Shown here: piece by piece, positions 34,701-38,976 of the stretch
How the letters are laid out: the number at the start of each line of letters is the position of its first letter
Numbering within the stretch: the first letter of the stretch is position 1
Assembly: GCA_947471745.1 (NCBI GenBank)
Contig: CANJKZ010000174.1
Coordinates: forward strand, 1,588,001-1,652,000
Source of the DNA: Closterium sp. Naga37s-1
Taxonomy: Eukaryota > Streptophyta > Zygnematophyceae > Desmidiales > Closteriaceae
Reading direction: 5' to 3'
Length of the DNA: 64,000 nt
The notes under the pieces: generated by a model
Told to the model about the DNA's origin: nothing
Seen by the model: the letters and a program-made list of their open reading frames with translations, nothing else
Database searches by the model: none
Program-made: the position numbers and the translations under genes

Positions 34701-35966
34701 GGCGCTGGGCGACCGTGCTGCCATTGAGCACTGCCCCTTCACTGTGAGCTTGAGTGGAACACGGGTTGGCATGGCAGCTTGTGAGGCGGGGAGCATGTGA
34801 GGCGGGGAGCATGTGAGGGGGGCAGCATGTGAGGGGGCCAGCATGTGAGGGGGGCAGCATGTGAGGGGGCCAGCATGTGAAGGGGGAAGCATGTGAGGGG
34901 GGCAGCATGTGAGGGGGGAAGCATGTGAGGGGGGCAGCATGTGAGGGGGCCAGCATGTGAGGGGGGCAGCATGTGAGGGGGGCAGCATGTGAGGGGGGCA
35001 GCATGTGAAGGGGGCAGCATGTGAGGGGGGCAGCATGTGAGGGGGGCAGCATATGGAGCTGTCTGTCCCCATCAGCCCCCTCTCCCACCCCTCCACCTAC
35101 ACTTCCCTTCACCCCTCTTCTGTCCCATGTGCTCCTAGTTTGTTTTTAGATCGCAACAGCTCATGTCTTTCCCTTGTCTCCGACAGTTCTTGCCTTCCCT
35201 TTCCTTGCACTATCTCCTCCCCTCTTTCTCCCCCCTCCCCTCTTTCTTCCCCTCCCCCATCCGCGAATTCATGTCCCCTCATGTCATGCCTCCGTTTTCC
35301 CTCCTCTTTCCCCCACCGCTATGCCCCGTCCAACCCCTCGCATGATCATTGTGCGTGCAGGACGAGGCAGCTCGCATATCCCTTACTCTCGCCTTCTTCC
35401 CTGTCCTTCCTTGCCCCCCTCCGTCTCCCATGTCACCACTCTGCTCCTCTCACTGTGCGGCCAGGACAACACAGCGCGCATCTTCCGTGCCTTTGACACC
35501 AACGGGGACGGCTGCCTCTCGCCCTCCGAGACCAAAGTGGCCTTGCAAGCCCTCCAGCAGCGCTACCCGCATGCTGCCGCTCTGCTCAAGTCACGGGACC
35601 GCATGGCACAGCTCATTCAGGTACCCCCCCTTGTGGATTGTAGACGGCAAGGGTATGGGAGGAGGTGAGGGGGGGGATGTAGACTCATTGTTGCTTGCAT
35701 GAGATTAAAGCTGAGACGAAGATAGTTCCAATACGCCCTCCACCCACACCCCATGTTCCTCTCGCTTGCACACCCATCTTGCTCTCTCCTTTCCTCTTCC
35801 CCTCGCGCCTTTCCCCCTTGTCCCTCGGTTTCTGTTTCCCCCACGAACCGGCGCATTGGCAGGATGCATTGCATGCGGACAGCAAGGCAGGAGCACCAGC
35901 AGGCACATGGGCGCTGGGAAATGAGGGGGGCGAGCAGCAGGCGTGTGATGGCATGGGGTGTGAAGT
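13792..35966 (+). CDS. NDB: NDB-type external NAD(P)H:quinone dehydrogenase gene, multi-exon, 3' end missing
   Basis: This is a type II (rotenone-insensitive) NAD(P)H dehydrogenase of the plant NDB group. Such proteins oxidise cytosolic NAD(P)H on the outer face of the inner mitochondrial membrane and pass electrons to ubiquinone without pumping protons. Exons at 14043-14235, 15005-15472, 16019-16110, 17032-17190, 17459-17656, 17704-17794 (or 23446-23545), 34633-34743, 35465-35620 and 35863 onward join in consistent phases at GT-AG sites. They carry, in order, the FAD-site GSGWGA, the second dinucleotide site GGGPTGVE, the TGI segment, ALGD and an EF hand. The N terminus is uncertain (an ATG at 13792 opens a candidate first exon). 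The C-terminal third is not found: a retroelement begins at about 35967. Retroelements and a leucine-rich-repeat gene fill the introns. It may be functional, alternatively spliced, or dead. Confidence 0.7.
14043..14235 (+). CDS. NDB: NDB exon: FAD-binding Rossmann segment
   Basis: Preceded by AATTGCAG and followed by GTGAGT. It encodes a beta strand RVVVLGSGWG with the GxGxxG FAD-binding turn, then SPRNFFLFTPLLPSVTTG and the GRSIAEPIRRIL helix, all hallmarks of type II NADH dehydrogenases. It starts one base before a codon boundary and ends in phase 0, matching the next exon. No mitochondrial presequence can be assigned upstream, although a frame from ATG 13792 with a Gly/Ser-rich tail lies just before it. 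Confidence 0.85.
14282..14367 (+). repeat. 18-bp tandem repeat in NDB intron
   Basis: GTGTCATTATTGAGTGCA is repeated about five times head to tail, the last copies changed. It lies 46 bp past the first splice donor. Confidence 0.9.
14461..15004 (+). repeat. Four decayed tandem copies of an NDB exon start
   Basis: Copies begin at 14461, 14621, 14737 and 14886, ahead of the intact exon start at 15005. Each has a GGCAG- or CAG-type acceptor, then CACGGCAGCTCAGCTCGCTT and GAGTGCAC-like sequence with changes. Copies at 14461 and 14737 also share a CATTCGA...CTGCTCTCC tail, and those at 14737 and 14886 share AACTGGCTG. The spacing is 116-160 bp. All four break off where the intact exon continues into AAGACCCTCTCC. 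Confidence 0.8.
15005..15472 (+). CDS. NDB: NDB exon with a long low-complexity insertion
   Basis: A phase-0 exon of 156 codons after GCTGCCAG, ending before GTGAGT. It begins with FLEAECTAIDPASKTLSCR, equivalent to the WEAEC...KIDxxNKKVxCR segment of plant NDB proteins. It ends with VPYDMLVVAMGA and NTFNVPGVQHHCHFLK, the conserved YDYLVIAVGA...NTFxxPGVxExCHFLK block near the FAD. Between them lie roughly 95 residues of Gly, Ser, Ala and Asn repeats, which other family members replace with about 10-15 residues. The insertion keeps the frame and probably forms a loop. Confidence 0.8.
15580..15775 (+). repeat. Second and third copies of the VPYDML exon end
   Basis: A copy at about 15573-15693 repeats the last 110 bases of the preceding exon, keeps the reading frame and keeps the GTGAGTACTGG donor. 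It differs at about four residues and reads VAVGARPNTF, closer to the family consensus. A third piece at 15736-15762 keeps only GTGCCGTACGACATGCTGGT. An imperfect GGGCACTGGGCAT repeat separates the first two. Confidence 0.8.
15896..15960 (+). repeat. Decayed copy of the SLDD exon
   Basis: TCGCTGGACGATTCGGAGGC and GACCGCTGCGAGGAGGCC repeat the following exon (16019-16110) 123 bp upstream, with an acceptor but no donor. Confidence 0.8.
16019..16110 (+). CDS. NDB: NDB exon: helix before the second Rossmann fold
   Basis: The 92-nt exon follows ATCAG and precedes GTACCC. It encodes SLDDAEAIRNTLIDRCEMA and a short EADEQQ tail, matching the EVEDAQxIRRxVIDCFEKAxLP...EEQR helix of plant NDB proteins. 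It ends two bases into a codon, which the next exon completes to Arg. Confidence 0.8.
16761..16857 (+). repeat. 37-bp direct repeat flanking a 28-bp perfect palindrome
   Basis: CCCCCAGGCTGAGGTGAGGT and the next 17 bases occur at 16761-16797 and again at 16821-16857. Between the copies, 16794-16821 is a perfect inverted repeat centred on GGCGCC with arms GCGTATTTTGAGGC. It lies in an NDB intron. Confidence 0.95.
16912..16957 (+). repeat. Truncated copy of the NDB GGGPTGVE exon
   Basis: The first 46 bases of the exon at 17032 occur 120 bp upstream with acceptor, reading frame and a GTGAG donor, encoding LLHVVVVGGGPTGVE. Splicing it in addition to the full exon would break the phase. Confidence 0.8.
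17032..17190 (+). CDS. NDB: NDB exon: NAD(P)H-binding Rossmann fold
   Basis: Follows CCCCAG and precedes GTGAGA. It encodes a beta strand VVVVGGGPTGVEVAAAVHDM with the second GxGxxG turn, then YRLYPGLKGKASVSLLQSGD and HILN. At the end of the second beta strand, where NADH-specific members carry Glu, this protein has Gln (LLQSGD), as in plant NDB1-type enzymes that prefer NADPH. The exon ends with AT, completed by G of the next exon to Met, giving the family's HILNxFD junction. Confidence 0.85.
17459..17656 (+). CDS. NDB: NDB exon: FDxRISxFA segment
   Basis: After TACCAG it encodes FDLRISEFAAHKFQRDGITV and a HARVTAVTPRALHV beta hairpin, aligning with FDxRISxFAxxKFxRDGIxV of NDB proteins. It then enters a Ser-rich AGC-repeat stretch. 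In this frame a TGA occurs at 17658. A GT-AG unit at 17657-17703 (GTGAGC to AGCAG, 47 nt) would remove it and restore the frame into GAGGTGCCG. Without such splicing the gene is frameshifted here. Confidence 0.7.
17704..17794 (+). CDS. NDB: NDB exon copy 1: VVW-TGI segment
   Basis: Encodes EVPYGVVVWVTGITAHLLVV and LREELGQ, then donor GTAAGG. It corresponds to the IPxGxVVWSTGxGTRPVI...GQ segment of NDB proteins near the active site. The usual Pro after TGITAH is Leu here. The retrotransposon E7 begins 25 bp downstream, at 17819. Confidence 0.75.
17819..18220 (+). repeat. 5' LTR of E7, internally deleted
   Basis: Begins TGTTGGTGCAACCCTACGG and ends TTGTGACTATA. It matches the 3' LTR at both ends but lacks about 390 bp present there (roughly 22830-23220). 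Confidence 0.85.
18341..20146 (+). pseudogene. E7 Gag-protease (602 codons)
   Basis: The first convincing ATG is at 18341, 115 bp past the primer-binding site. Residues about 10-215 form a copia Gag (FNGDNFAEWSFRMENVF, then the helical LLALLPESW region). A Gly/Arg-rich segment follows, then a canonical CCHC zinc knuckle at residues 265-278 (CHYCHKSGHMWRDC), another GR-rich stretch, and the aspartic protease with DSGA at about residue 372. The frame ends at a TAG in the GAG-pre-integrase region (MGHVALPILQ), where the element should continue; the same frame is open again up to 20393. Confidence 0.85.
20147..21500 (+). pseudogene. E7 integrase
   Basis: The zinc-binding CPTCMQAK and the first catalytic Asp (MDVVGPLK) lie in the frame ending at 20395. 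The rest, including TDRGGEFLSKEFG and the NGIAERANRT Glu block, is in another frame from 20380, so a frameshift interrupts the core. An acidic and Ser-rich tail and an RT lead-in (EPATLEEALESSDAEEWKKA) follow before the sequence breaks near 21500. Confidence 0.85.
21500..22547 (+). pseudogene. E7 reverse transcriptase C-terminal part and RNase H
   Basis: The frame enters at GFTPSTADHSRFM, so roughly the first 150 residues of RT are deleted. The polymerase motif reads YVDV (about 21575) instead of YVDD, which removes a metal-binding Asp. RNase H is complete in outline: FSDASYAS, SVESEYMALF, YCDSQGAI and the NMMTKRL end. The TGA is at 22545. Confidence 0.85.
22614..23407 (+). repeat. 3' LTR of E7
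   Basis: 794 bp, TGTTGGTGCAACGCTACGG to TTGTGACTATA. It contains the AATAATATATATT stretch and ATCGCTAGTCGCG shared with the 5' LTR. Confidence 0.85.
23446..23545 (+). CDS. NDB: NDB exon copy 2: VVW-TGI segment
   Basis: A diverged second copy of 17704-17794 on the far side of E7. An AAAGCAG acceptor precedes it and GTAAAT follows. It encodes EVPYAYEVVVWATGITAHPL and RKQLGQ, nine bases longer than copy 1 and still in the same phase at both ends. It keeps the Pro expected after TGITAH and so is the more family-like version. It could be used in place of copy 1. Confidence 0.7.
23546..24164 (+). other. Intron-like stretch with a small tandem duplication
   Basis: No gene is firmly supported. ATGCTCTAGACCCGAAGATG occurs twice (about 24063 and 24120). 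A matching inverted segment, with changes, lies at about 33960-34000. A frame at 23805-23999 has no recognisable features. Confidence 0.4.
24165..24529 (+). pseudogene. Leucine-rich-repeat gene, left part (split by E5)
   Basis: The frame encodes irregular leucine-rich repeats: SHLRTFILND, LPWTLQDLATLLRLPQLNHL, VLPTCLKSLTFAAF and REELLITKCQGITSL. This style, with alternating L and C in L-x-L-x-x-C turns, resembles the C-terminal LRR domain of plant NLR and related proteins, but no NB-ARC or kinase part is seen. The next repeat continues at 32377, after the 7.8 kb E5 insertion. Its start is not identified. Confidence 0.6.
24530..24664 (-). repeat. 3' LTR of E5
   Basis: 135 bp; on the minus strand it runs TGTCAAAACATATATGC to TTGTTCTCACA. 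It is nearly identical to 32243-32376, with a longer C-run and one extra change, so the insertion is young compared with E1 or E2. Confidence 0.9.
24906..26426 (-). pseudogene. E5 reverse transcriptase and RNase H
   Basis: RT spans about 26400 to 25600 with KARYVARGFSQRQGVDYF, and its catalytic motif reads YVGD where the family has YVDD. A TGA at about 25547 (from CGA by a CpG-type change) splits RT from RNase H, which runs from 25508 to the stop at 24906 with HADAFW, CEAEIYTG and YVDNKAM. The altered YVDD and the stop indicate loss of function. Confidence 0.85.
26207..28117 (-). pseudogene. E5 integrase tail, repeat linker and start of RT
   Basis: A 636-residue frame. It begins in the integrase C-terminal region (WGSRAFVRDTSADKLSART, FYHPTSRRVLPSQDVTFDE), crosses a proline-rich tail into about 20 GAE-type pentapeptides (27700-27440) and a Gly/Ala/Val-rich block (27400-27150). 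After a Ser/Pro stretch it reaches the RT lead-in PTPRSYAEAITGPYSSQWQA near 26470. A small change shifts frame near 26310, where RT proper starts in another frame. Confidence 0.8.
27745..28407 (-). pseudogene. E5 integrase core
   Basis: Contains LHSDRGGEFSSDLLRDFCRG with the second catalytic Asp and SPQQNGIAERRIGLVMEVAR with the Glu. The first catalytic Asp (DVWGPARVSG, about 28500) is in an upstream frame together with the GAG-pre-integrase HHRLGHPS segment (28439-28986). Confidence 0.85.
28987..29349 (-). pseudogene. E5 protease region
   Basis: Encodes FDLDFDVIISAMYPLS, EGDCYRSVPPDPGI and the aspartic protease site TFTLDSGASRCFFRD, with DSGAS intact. In an undamaged copy this continues from Gag and into the pre-integrase segment; here it is isolated by frame changes at both sides. 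Confidence 0.8.
29569..30600 (-). CDS. E5 Gag with glycine-rich tail
   Basis: A 343-residue frame from an ATG at 30600 that is conserved in E1, E2 and E3 (MASLRVLAFD). Residues 1-225 form the copia Gag helical domain (WHDDLQLYLLSD, YSSPATAAIGRLLLPYLFPE, TLYFIVTRLPDSLRSVRDHF, LLEQHLLAAETS). After EGCSPSPL and a Lys/Gly KGKGG patch comes a tail of about 90 residues that is mostly Gly and Ser. No CCHC knuckle is present within the frame. Confidence 0.85.
   Translation of the reverse strand: MASLRVLAFDPEGRPVAFDTWHDDLQLYLLSDIKDSVSLFDHVSSVAPAPPAIADGGTRSHWLSRDATARLAIRNHLPATECAHFGEHRTAQALYDAVVARYSSPATAAIGRLLLPYLFPELSAFATVADLITHLRTSDARYRATVPAGFLPTNQPPMFITLYFIVTRLPDSLRSVRDHFLTLDPTSLTVDLLEQHLLAAETSAVAVGAARGTPRSPFFEGCSPSPLSSSFASAAAADVSVPEDVGAASTSAKRHNSKGKGGRGSGGGSGGGGGGSGSGSGGSGKGGGGGGGGGGSGTRGRGGGSGGGGGGSGGSGGSGGGGTSGGRSGPQRGGPGGGRGQQQ
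30601..32242 (-). repeat. GC-rich leader repeats of E5
   Basis: About 1.6 kb between primer site and gag consist of degenerate tandem motifs. The gag-proximal half uses GGGGCCGAGGGGCCTAGG and CCAAACAAGGGGCCGGGCGC; the LTR-proximal half uses GGGCTAGGTACGGGGCCGGG and GCGTCGACGGG. There is no coding signal. Confidence 0.85.
32243..32376 (-). repeat. 5' LTR of E5
   Basis: 134 bp; on the minus strand TGTCAAAACATATATGC to GTTCTCACA, directly followed by the primer-binding site TGGTATTAGAGTAGG. Confidence 0.9.
32377..32690 (+). pseudogene. Leucine-rich-repeat gene, right part
   Basis: Continues the repeats broken by E5: DHIDILLPRLRKLAVRKC, LPESFASLSCLETLVLYGC, LALKLLVLEELSLSELSPSF, HLTSLESLFLAGCDELLQLP. 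One frameshift occurs near 32510. The reading ends where a palindromic CGAACA-type insertion begins at about 32697. Confidence 0.6.
32697..32875. mobile_element. Foldback/MITE-like insertion of CGAACA repeats
   Basis: Many copies of GAACACG and CGTGTTCG in both orientations, with GAACACGAACGTGTTCGTGG near 32828 and CAAACACGTTCGTGTTCGCC at its right end. The left and right halves are rough inverted repeats. It interrupts the LRR frame. No transposase is present, and a target duplication was not resolved. Confidence 0.5.
33032..33297. repeat. 30-bp tandem repeat, about 8-9 copies
   Basis: The unit is GAAATGCTCGATCTGCACTT followed by AAGCAACGGC. Copies vary at single bases, with CTAGATCTG and TCACTGACGG forms. 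Confidence 0.9.
33300..33485. mobile_element. Second palindromic CGAACA-type segment
   Basis: Contains a hairpin with 12-bp arms AGGCCCGCGACC/GGTCGCGGGCCT (about 33310-33342) and a perfect 28-bp palindrome at 33381-33408 with arm GTCGAACACGAACA. GAACACGTTCG repeats follow. It is related to 32697-32875; together they may be the two ends of one larger element holding the 30-bp array. Confidence 0.5.
33512..34005 (-). pseudogene. Inverted second copy of the LRR gene fragment
   Basis: The minus strand repeats 24100-24529 and a little beyond: VLPTCLKLLTFVVSC, FNTIFPPASPFTGLEELLIT and LPNHIGVLLSRIRKLQICK. The non-coding part with CTAGACCCGAAG is also shared (33950-34000). It carries the uninterrupted sequence across the point where E5 entered the other copy. 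Confidence 0.7.
34006..34365 (+). other. NDB intron, nothing recognised
   Basis: Pyrimidine-rich intron-like sequence between the LRR fragment and the next NDB exon copies. A GGTGCGGATGGCAGTGAC near 34241 may be a further worn trace of the downstream exon. Confidence 0.4.
34366..34575 (+). repeat. Two decayed copies of the NDB ALGD exon
   Basis: At 34366 and 34494 the start of the exon at 34633 is repeated (CACCACAAGTGTGCATT... and CACCACGAGCGAGCATTGTA..., both followed by GTGGACGAGTGGA). They keep VDEW, which is the family's residue choice at this point, but copy 2 has a TAG just before it and copy 1 loses the frame after about 20 codons. Confidence 0.75.
34633..34743 (+). CDS. NDB: NDB exon: ALGD segment
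   Basis: After CCTGCAG and before GTGAGC. It encodes RHKRALEVDVWMAVRGAEAG and SMWALGDRAAIEHC, equivalent to xNRRALATDEWLRVxGC...VYALGDCATI of plant NDB proteins. The ALGD loop contacts FAD and quinone. It is phase 0 at both ends. The usual Glu-Trp reads Val-Trp, and the Cys of GDCA is Arg. Confidence 0.8.
34780..35052 (+). repeat. 16-bp minisatellite derived from the adjacent exon
   Basis: About 17 head-to-tail units of GCAGCATGTGAGGGGG. The first units read GAGGCGGGGAGCATGTGA and nearly match GAGGCGGGCAGCATGTGG of the exon at 34685-34702, less than 100 bp upstream. Confidence 0.9.
35361..35464 (+). repeat. Decayed copy of the NDB EF-hand exon start
   Basis: GTGCAG followed by GACGAGGCAGCTCGCAT repeats the beginning of the next exon (GACAACACAGCGCGCAT) 104 bp upstream, then turns into pyrimidine-rich intron. 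Confidence 0.6.
35465..35620 (+). CDS. NDB: NDB exon: EF-hand calcium-binding motif
   Basis: A 52-codon, phase-0 exon between GGCCAG and GTACCC. It contains a helix TARIFRAF, the 12-residue loop DTNGDGCLSPSE with Asp, Asn, Asp, Ser and Glu at liganding positions 1, 3, 5, 9 and 12, and the exit helix ending RYPHAAALLKSRDRM. The position matches the single EF hand inserted in plant NDB proteins, which makes them calcium-responsive. The loop is closer to canonical than in many NDB proteins, so calcium binding is likely if expressed. Confidence 0.85.
35863..35966 (+). pseudogene. NDB: NDB exon after the EF hand, interrupted
   Basis: After TTGGCAG the frame encodes DALHADSKAGAPAG and a Gly/Glu-rich stretch, comparable with the xDLLxDSEGN segment after the EF hand in plant NDB proteins. 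It runs into the end of a copia LTR at about 35967 and stops at 36010. The conserved C-terminal membrane-associated region is absent from the window. Confidence 0.5.
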
Positions 35967-36239
35967 ATTAAACAGGAATGAAGAAAGGATGATTGCACTA
36001 GCAAGCAGTTGAGTACATATAGGAAACCCTAGATTGGGTTGTACTCACTATTGAGTACCCCACTGCAGGCTAGACAAATACAACATATTCTGACACACCC
36101 CCATAGCCAAAGTGGGGTGTAATCAGCACAACAGGCAAAGCAAAACCAAGCTCAGGGTGGATCACAATGTCACCACACATTCTGAGCACAAGTACAAGAA
36201 GTAGCAGTTTATAGTTCACAAATATAAGCAAAGCTAGAG
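35967..36239 (-). mobile_element. Copia element E6, 3' end fragment
   Basis: The minus strand shows the end of the family's 3' untranslated region (GTGATCCACCCTGAGCTTGG), the GGGGGTG tract and a 126-129 bp LTR starting TGTCAGAATATGTTG at 36095. It is a diverged LTR type. Upstream (higher coordinates) it abuts a family-C gag with no RT between, so it is a recombinant or deletion junction. Confidence 0.75.
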
Positions 36240-36935
36240 GCATTCACAGATGGTAAGTGAGGAGGAGGAGAGACTGTGAGAGGAGAAGAGATAGGAGACG
36301 ACAGGTGAAGTTGCAGACACACTTGGGTCGAAGCTTGCTGCTTGATTCCCGGGAGTTTCGGTCGACTCCGCAATTGGTCTTGTTGCTGTGCCTTCCTCTG
36401 TCTGTAGGCTAGAGGCTGGAGGTGGAGTAGGAGTAGTGCCGAGAGATCCGTTAGACGAGCTCCTCTCCTTCTGTGTTGCCATGTCTTGTGTTGTCGTAGA
36501 GATTTTGGAAATTGATCTTGCCCTGTTTGCTCTCATACCATGTTGGGCTGAGAAAAGCCCTTAGGATCTTTCAAGGCTAAGATCGGGGTTGAAGTAGGGA
36601 TGTTTGTAGTTGCGGAAGCGTTTTAATATCAGAGTTGCTGAACCACCTTGTACTAGTGTGTGAGAACAAGATAAGTTGATAATGACAAAGACATACAAAG
36701 CTTTTATATGATTACAAAGAATACGAAAGGTTCTTACTTTAACTGTTTTCTGCTGTTGCGATTCGATACAGTGCCGACTCGGGTAACTGCTCAGTATCGA
36801 GTCAGTTATGTGTCCTTGCTGTCGCACTGTACTTTTCGTCAAGTCAAAGGTCAGCGACCTTTGACCTTCGCGTAACCTCCAGCGGTTGCTTTTGTTGACT
36901 CATGTGTTTCTTCACTGTAGTCTGCTTCGTTTTGT
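36240..36935 (-). mobile_element. Copia family C, minus copy: 5' LTR, primer site and Gag start
   Basis: The LTR runs from about 36935 to 36541 and ends CAGCCCAACA, followed directly by TGGTATGAGAGCA. A Gag start (MATQKERSSSNGSLGT) lies at 36480 and its frame is open to 36240, where the E6 fragment begins. It is head to head with the plus-strand family-C element that starts just beyond. Confidence 0.8.
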
Positions 36936-37633
36936 GTCGATACTTCGATACTTCAGAAGCGTTTAAGTTACTTGTTTCCAACACCTACAAGACAAAACTC
37001 AACTTTGATCAACTTCCTGCAACATCAGAAGACATGGCAACACAGAAGGAAAGAAGCTCGTCTACTGGATCTCCCGGTACTACTCCTACTCCACCTCCAG
37101 CCTTTGGACTGCAGACAGAAGGAGGCACAACTCAAAGACCAGCTATCGAGTCAACTGAGAATCCTTCGAACCAAGCAATCGGCATCGACCCAAGTATGAT
37201 GGAGAATTTTTTTCTCATTCATGTCGTTCTACGGGCAACATCAACAAGCAGCACTTGCGCAGTCAAACAACAGCGACAACAACAACGAAGTTACTACCAT
37301 GAGTCTCGACGGCTCATCTTTTGCGCGCGGAAATCAACAGCCTACCTTCGCACCGTATGTACCTCAACACGGCTCTGTCAGCTTCATGCCGAATCAACTC
37401 CCACCTTGACAAGAGACGAAGACACTGGATGCACTTCAGTTGCAGTCACAATTCGCACACGTGCTGAAACTACAAACATCAACACGTTTTGATGGAAATG
37501 ACTTCTATACCTGGTCCTTCGAATTCGAGCTGATGATGGAAGGCGCTCAAATCCTTGGCTACGACGCCTCCCTGCCATATCCAACGCATAGGACACAGTA
37601 CGACAAGCAGCAATACACATACCAGTCACTGAT
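36936..37633 (+). pseudogene. Copia family C host element, part 1 (leader and Gag N-terminus)
   Basis: ATG at 37034 opens MATQKERSSSTGSPGTT, clearly the same protein as the minus copy. A frame change follows near 37210 and the Gag core resumes at 37440-37633 (TRFDGNDFYTWSFEFELMME, QQYTYQSL). The codon is cut by E2 and continues at 51466 with MAYTMLLRNI. The 5' LTR of this copy is missing. Confidence 0.8.
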
Positions 37634-37824
37634 TGTCAGAATGTTATATTGCTTACTTTGTTTAGGCTATAGTGTGTCAGAACATTATAGCTTTTACATT
37701 TGTGTAGGCTATAGTGGGGTAGCCCATAAGGGGTACAACCCAATTAGGGTTAGTACTTGTACCCAACTGTTTCATAGTTCATTCATTCTCGTTCATTCTC
37801 TTGACATGGTTTAAGAGCAGGTCC

Positions 37825-38880
37825 TCCGCTAGGACCGTTTTTTGTTTGGGCCCACCACTGAACTACTTCTAGCGACCCTCGTGTCGCCCCCCGCCTCGCT
37901 CGTCGCCCATAGGCACGTTGACCCCTAGCCCGCGCCCCGGCCCAGTCGATCCTTAGCCCGCGCCACGGCCCCGTCGACCCGTAGCCCGCGCCACGGCCCC
38001 GTCGACCCCTAGCCTCGCGCCTGGCCCCTCGTCGACCCCTAGCCCCGCGCTCGGCCCGTCGACCCCTAGCCCGCGCTCGCCCCCCCGTCGACCCCTAGCC
38101 CCGCGCCCGGCCCCGTCGCCCCTAGCTCGCGCGCAGGCCCCGTCGACCCCTAGCCCGCGCGCTCGGCCCCCGTCGACCCCTAGCCCGCGCCACAGCCTTG
38201 TCCACCCCTAGCCCCCCGCCCGGCCCTCGTCGACCCCTAGCCCCGCGCTCGGCCTGTCGACCCCTAGCCCGCGCTTGGCCCCCGTCGACCCCTAGCTCGC
38301 ACCCGGCCCCCGTCGACCCCTAGCCCGCGCCACGGCCCCATCGACCCCTAGCCCCGCGCCCGGCCCCCGTCGACCCCTAGCCCCGCGCCCGGCCCCGTTG
38401 CCCCTAGCTCGCGCGCAGGCCCCGTCGACCCCTAGCCCGTGCCACGGCCCGTTGACCCCTAGCCCCGCGCCCGGCCCCGCCAACCCCTAGCCCGCGCCCG
38501 GCCCGTCGACCCCTAGCCCGCGCTCGCCCCCCGTCGACCCCTAGCCCCGCGCCCGGCCCCGTCGCCCCTAGCCCGCGTGCAGGCCCCGTCGACCCCTAGC
38601 CCGCGCCACGGCCCACCGACCCCTAGCCCCGCGCCTGGCCCCGTCGACCCCTAGCCCGCGCCCGGCCCCGTTGACCCCTAGCCCGCGCCCGGCCCCCCGT
38701 AGACCACTAGCCAGCGCCCGCCCCCCCGTCGACCCCTAGCCCAGCGCCCTGCCCCGTTGACCACTAGCCCGCGCGCCCGGCTCCGTTGGCCCCTAGGCCC
38801 TAGGCCCCTCGGCCCCTAGGCCCCAGGCCCCTCGGCACCTCGGCCCCTCGGCCCCTAGGTCCCAGGCCCCTCGGCCCCTT
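37825..38880 (+). repeat. GC-rich leader repeats of E1
   Basis: About one kilobase of degenerate units of the type CCCCGTCGACCCCTAGCCCG with CGCGCCCGG variants, between primer site and gag. The last part changes to CCCCTCGGCCCCTAGG. Confidence 0.9.
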
Positions 38881-38976
38881 CTCCTTCATGTCCCTGCTAC
38901 TACTACTGCTGCTACTGCTACAGCTACTACTGCTGCTGCTACTACTGCTACTGCTGCTCATGCCTGCTGCACAGCT

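Noticed and set aside
34288..35112. Minus-strand frames of 220-270 codons with a HAAPLTCCPP-type repeat
   Set aside because: Antisense of the 16-bp minisatellite next to an NDB exon on the plus strand.
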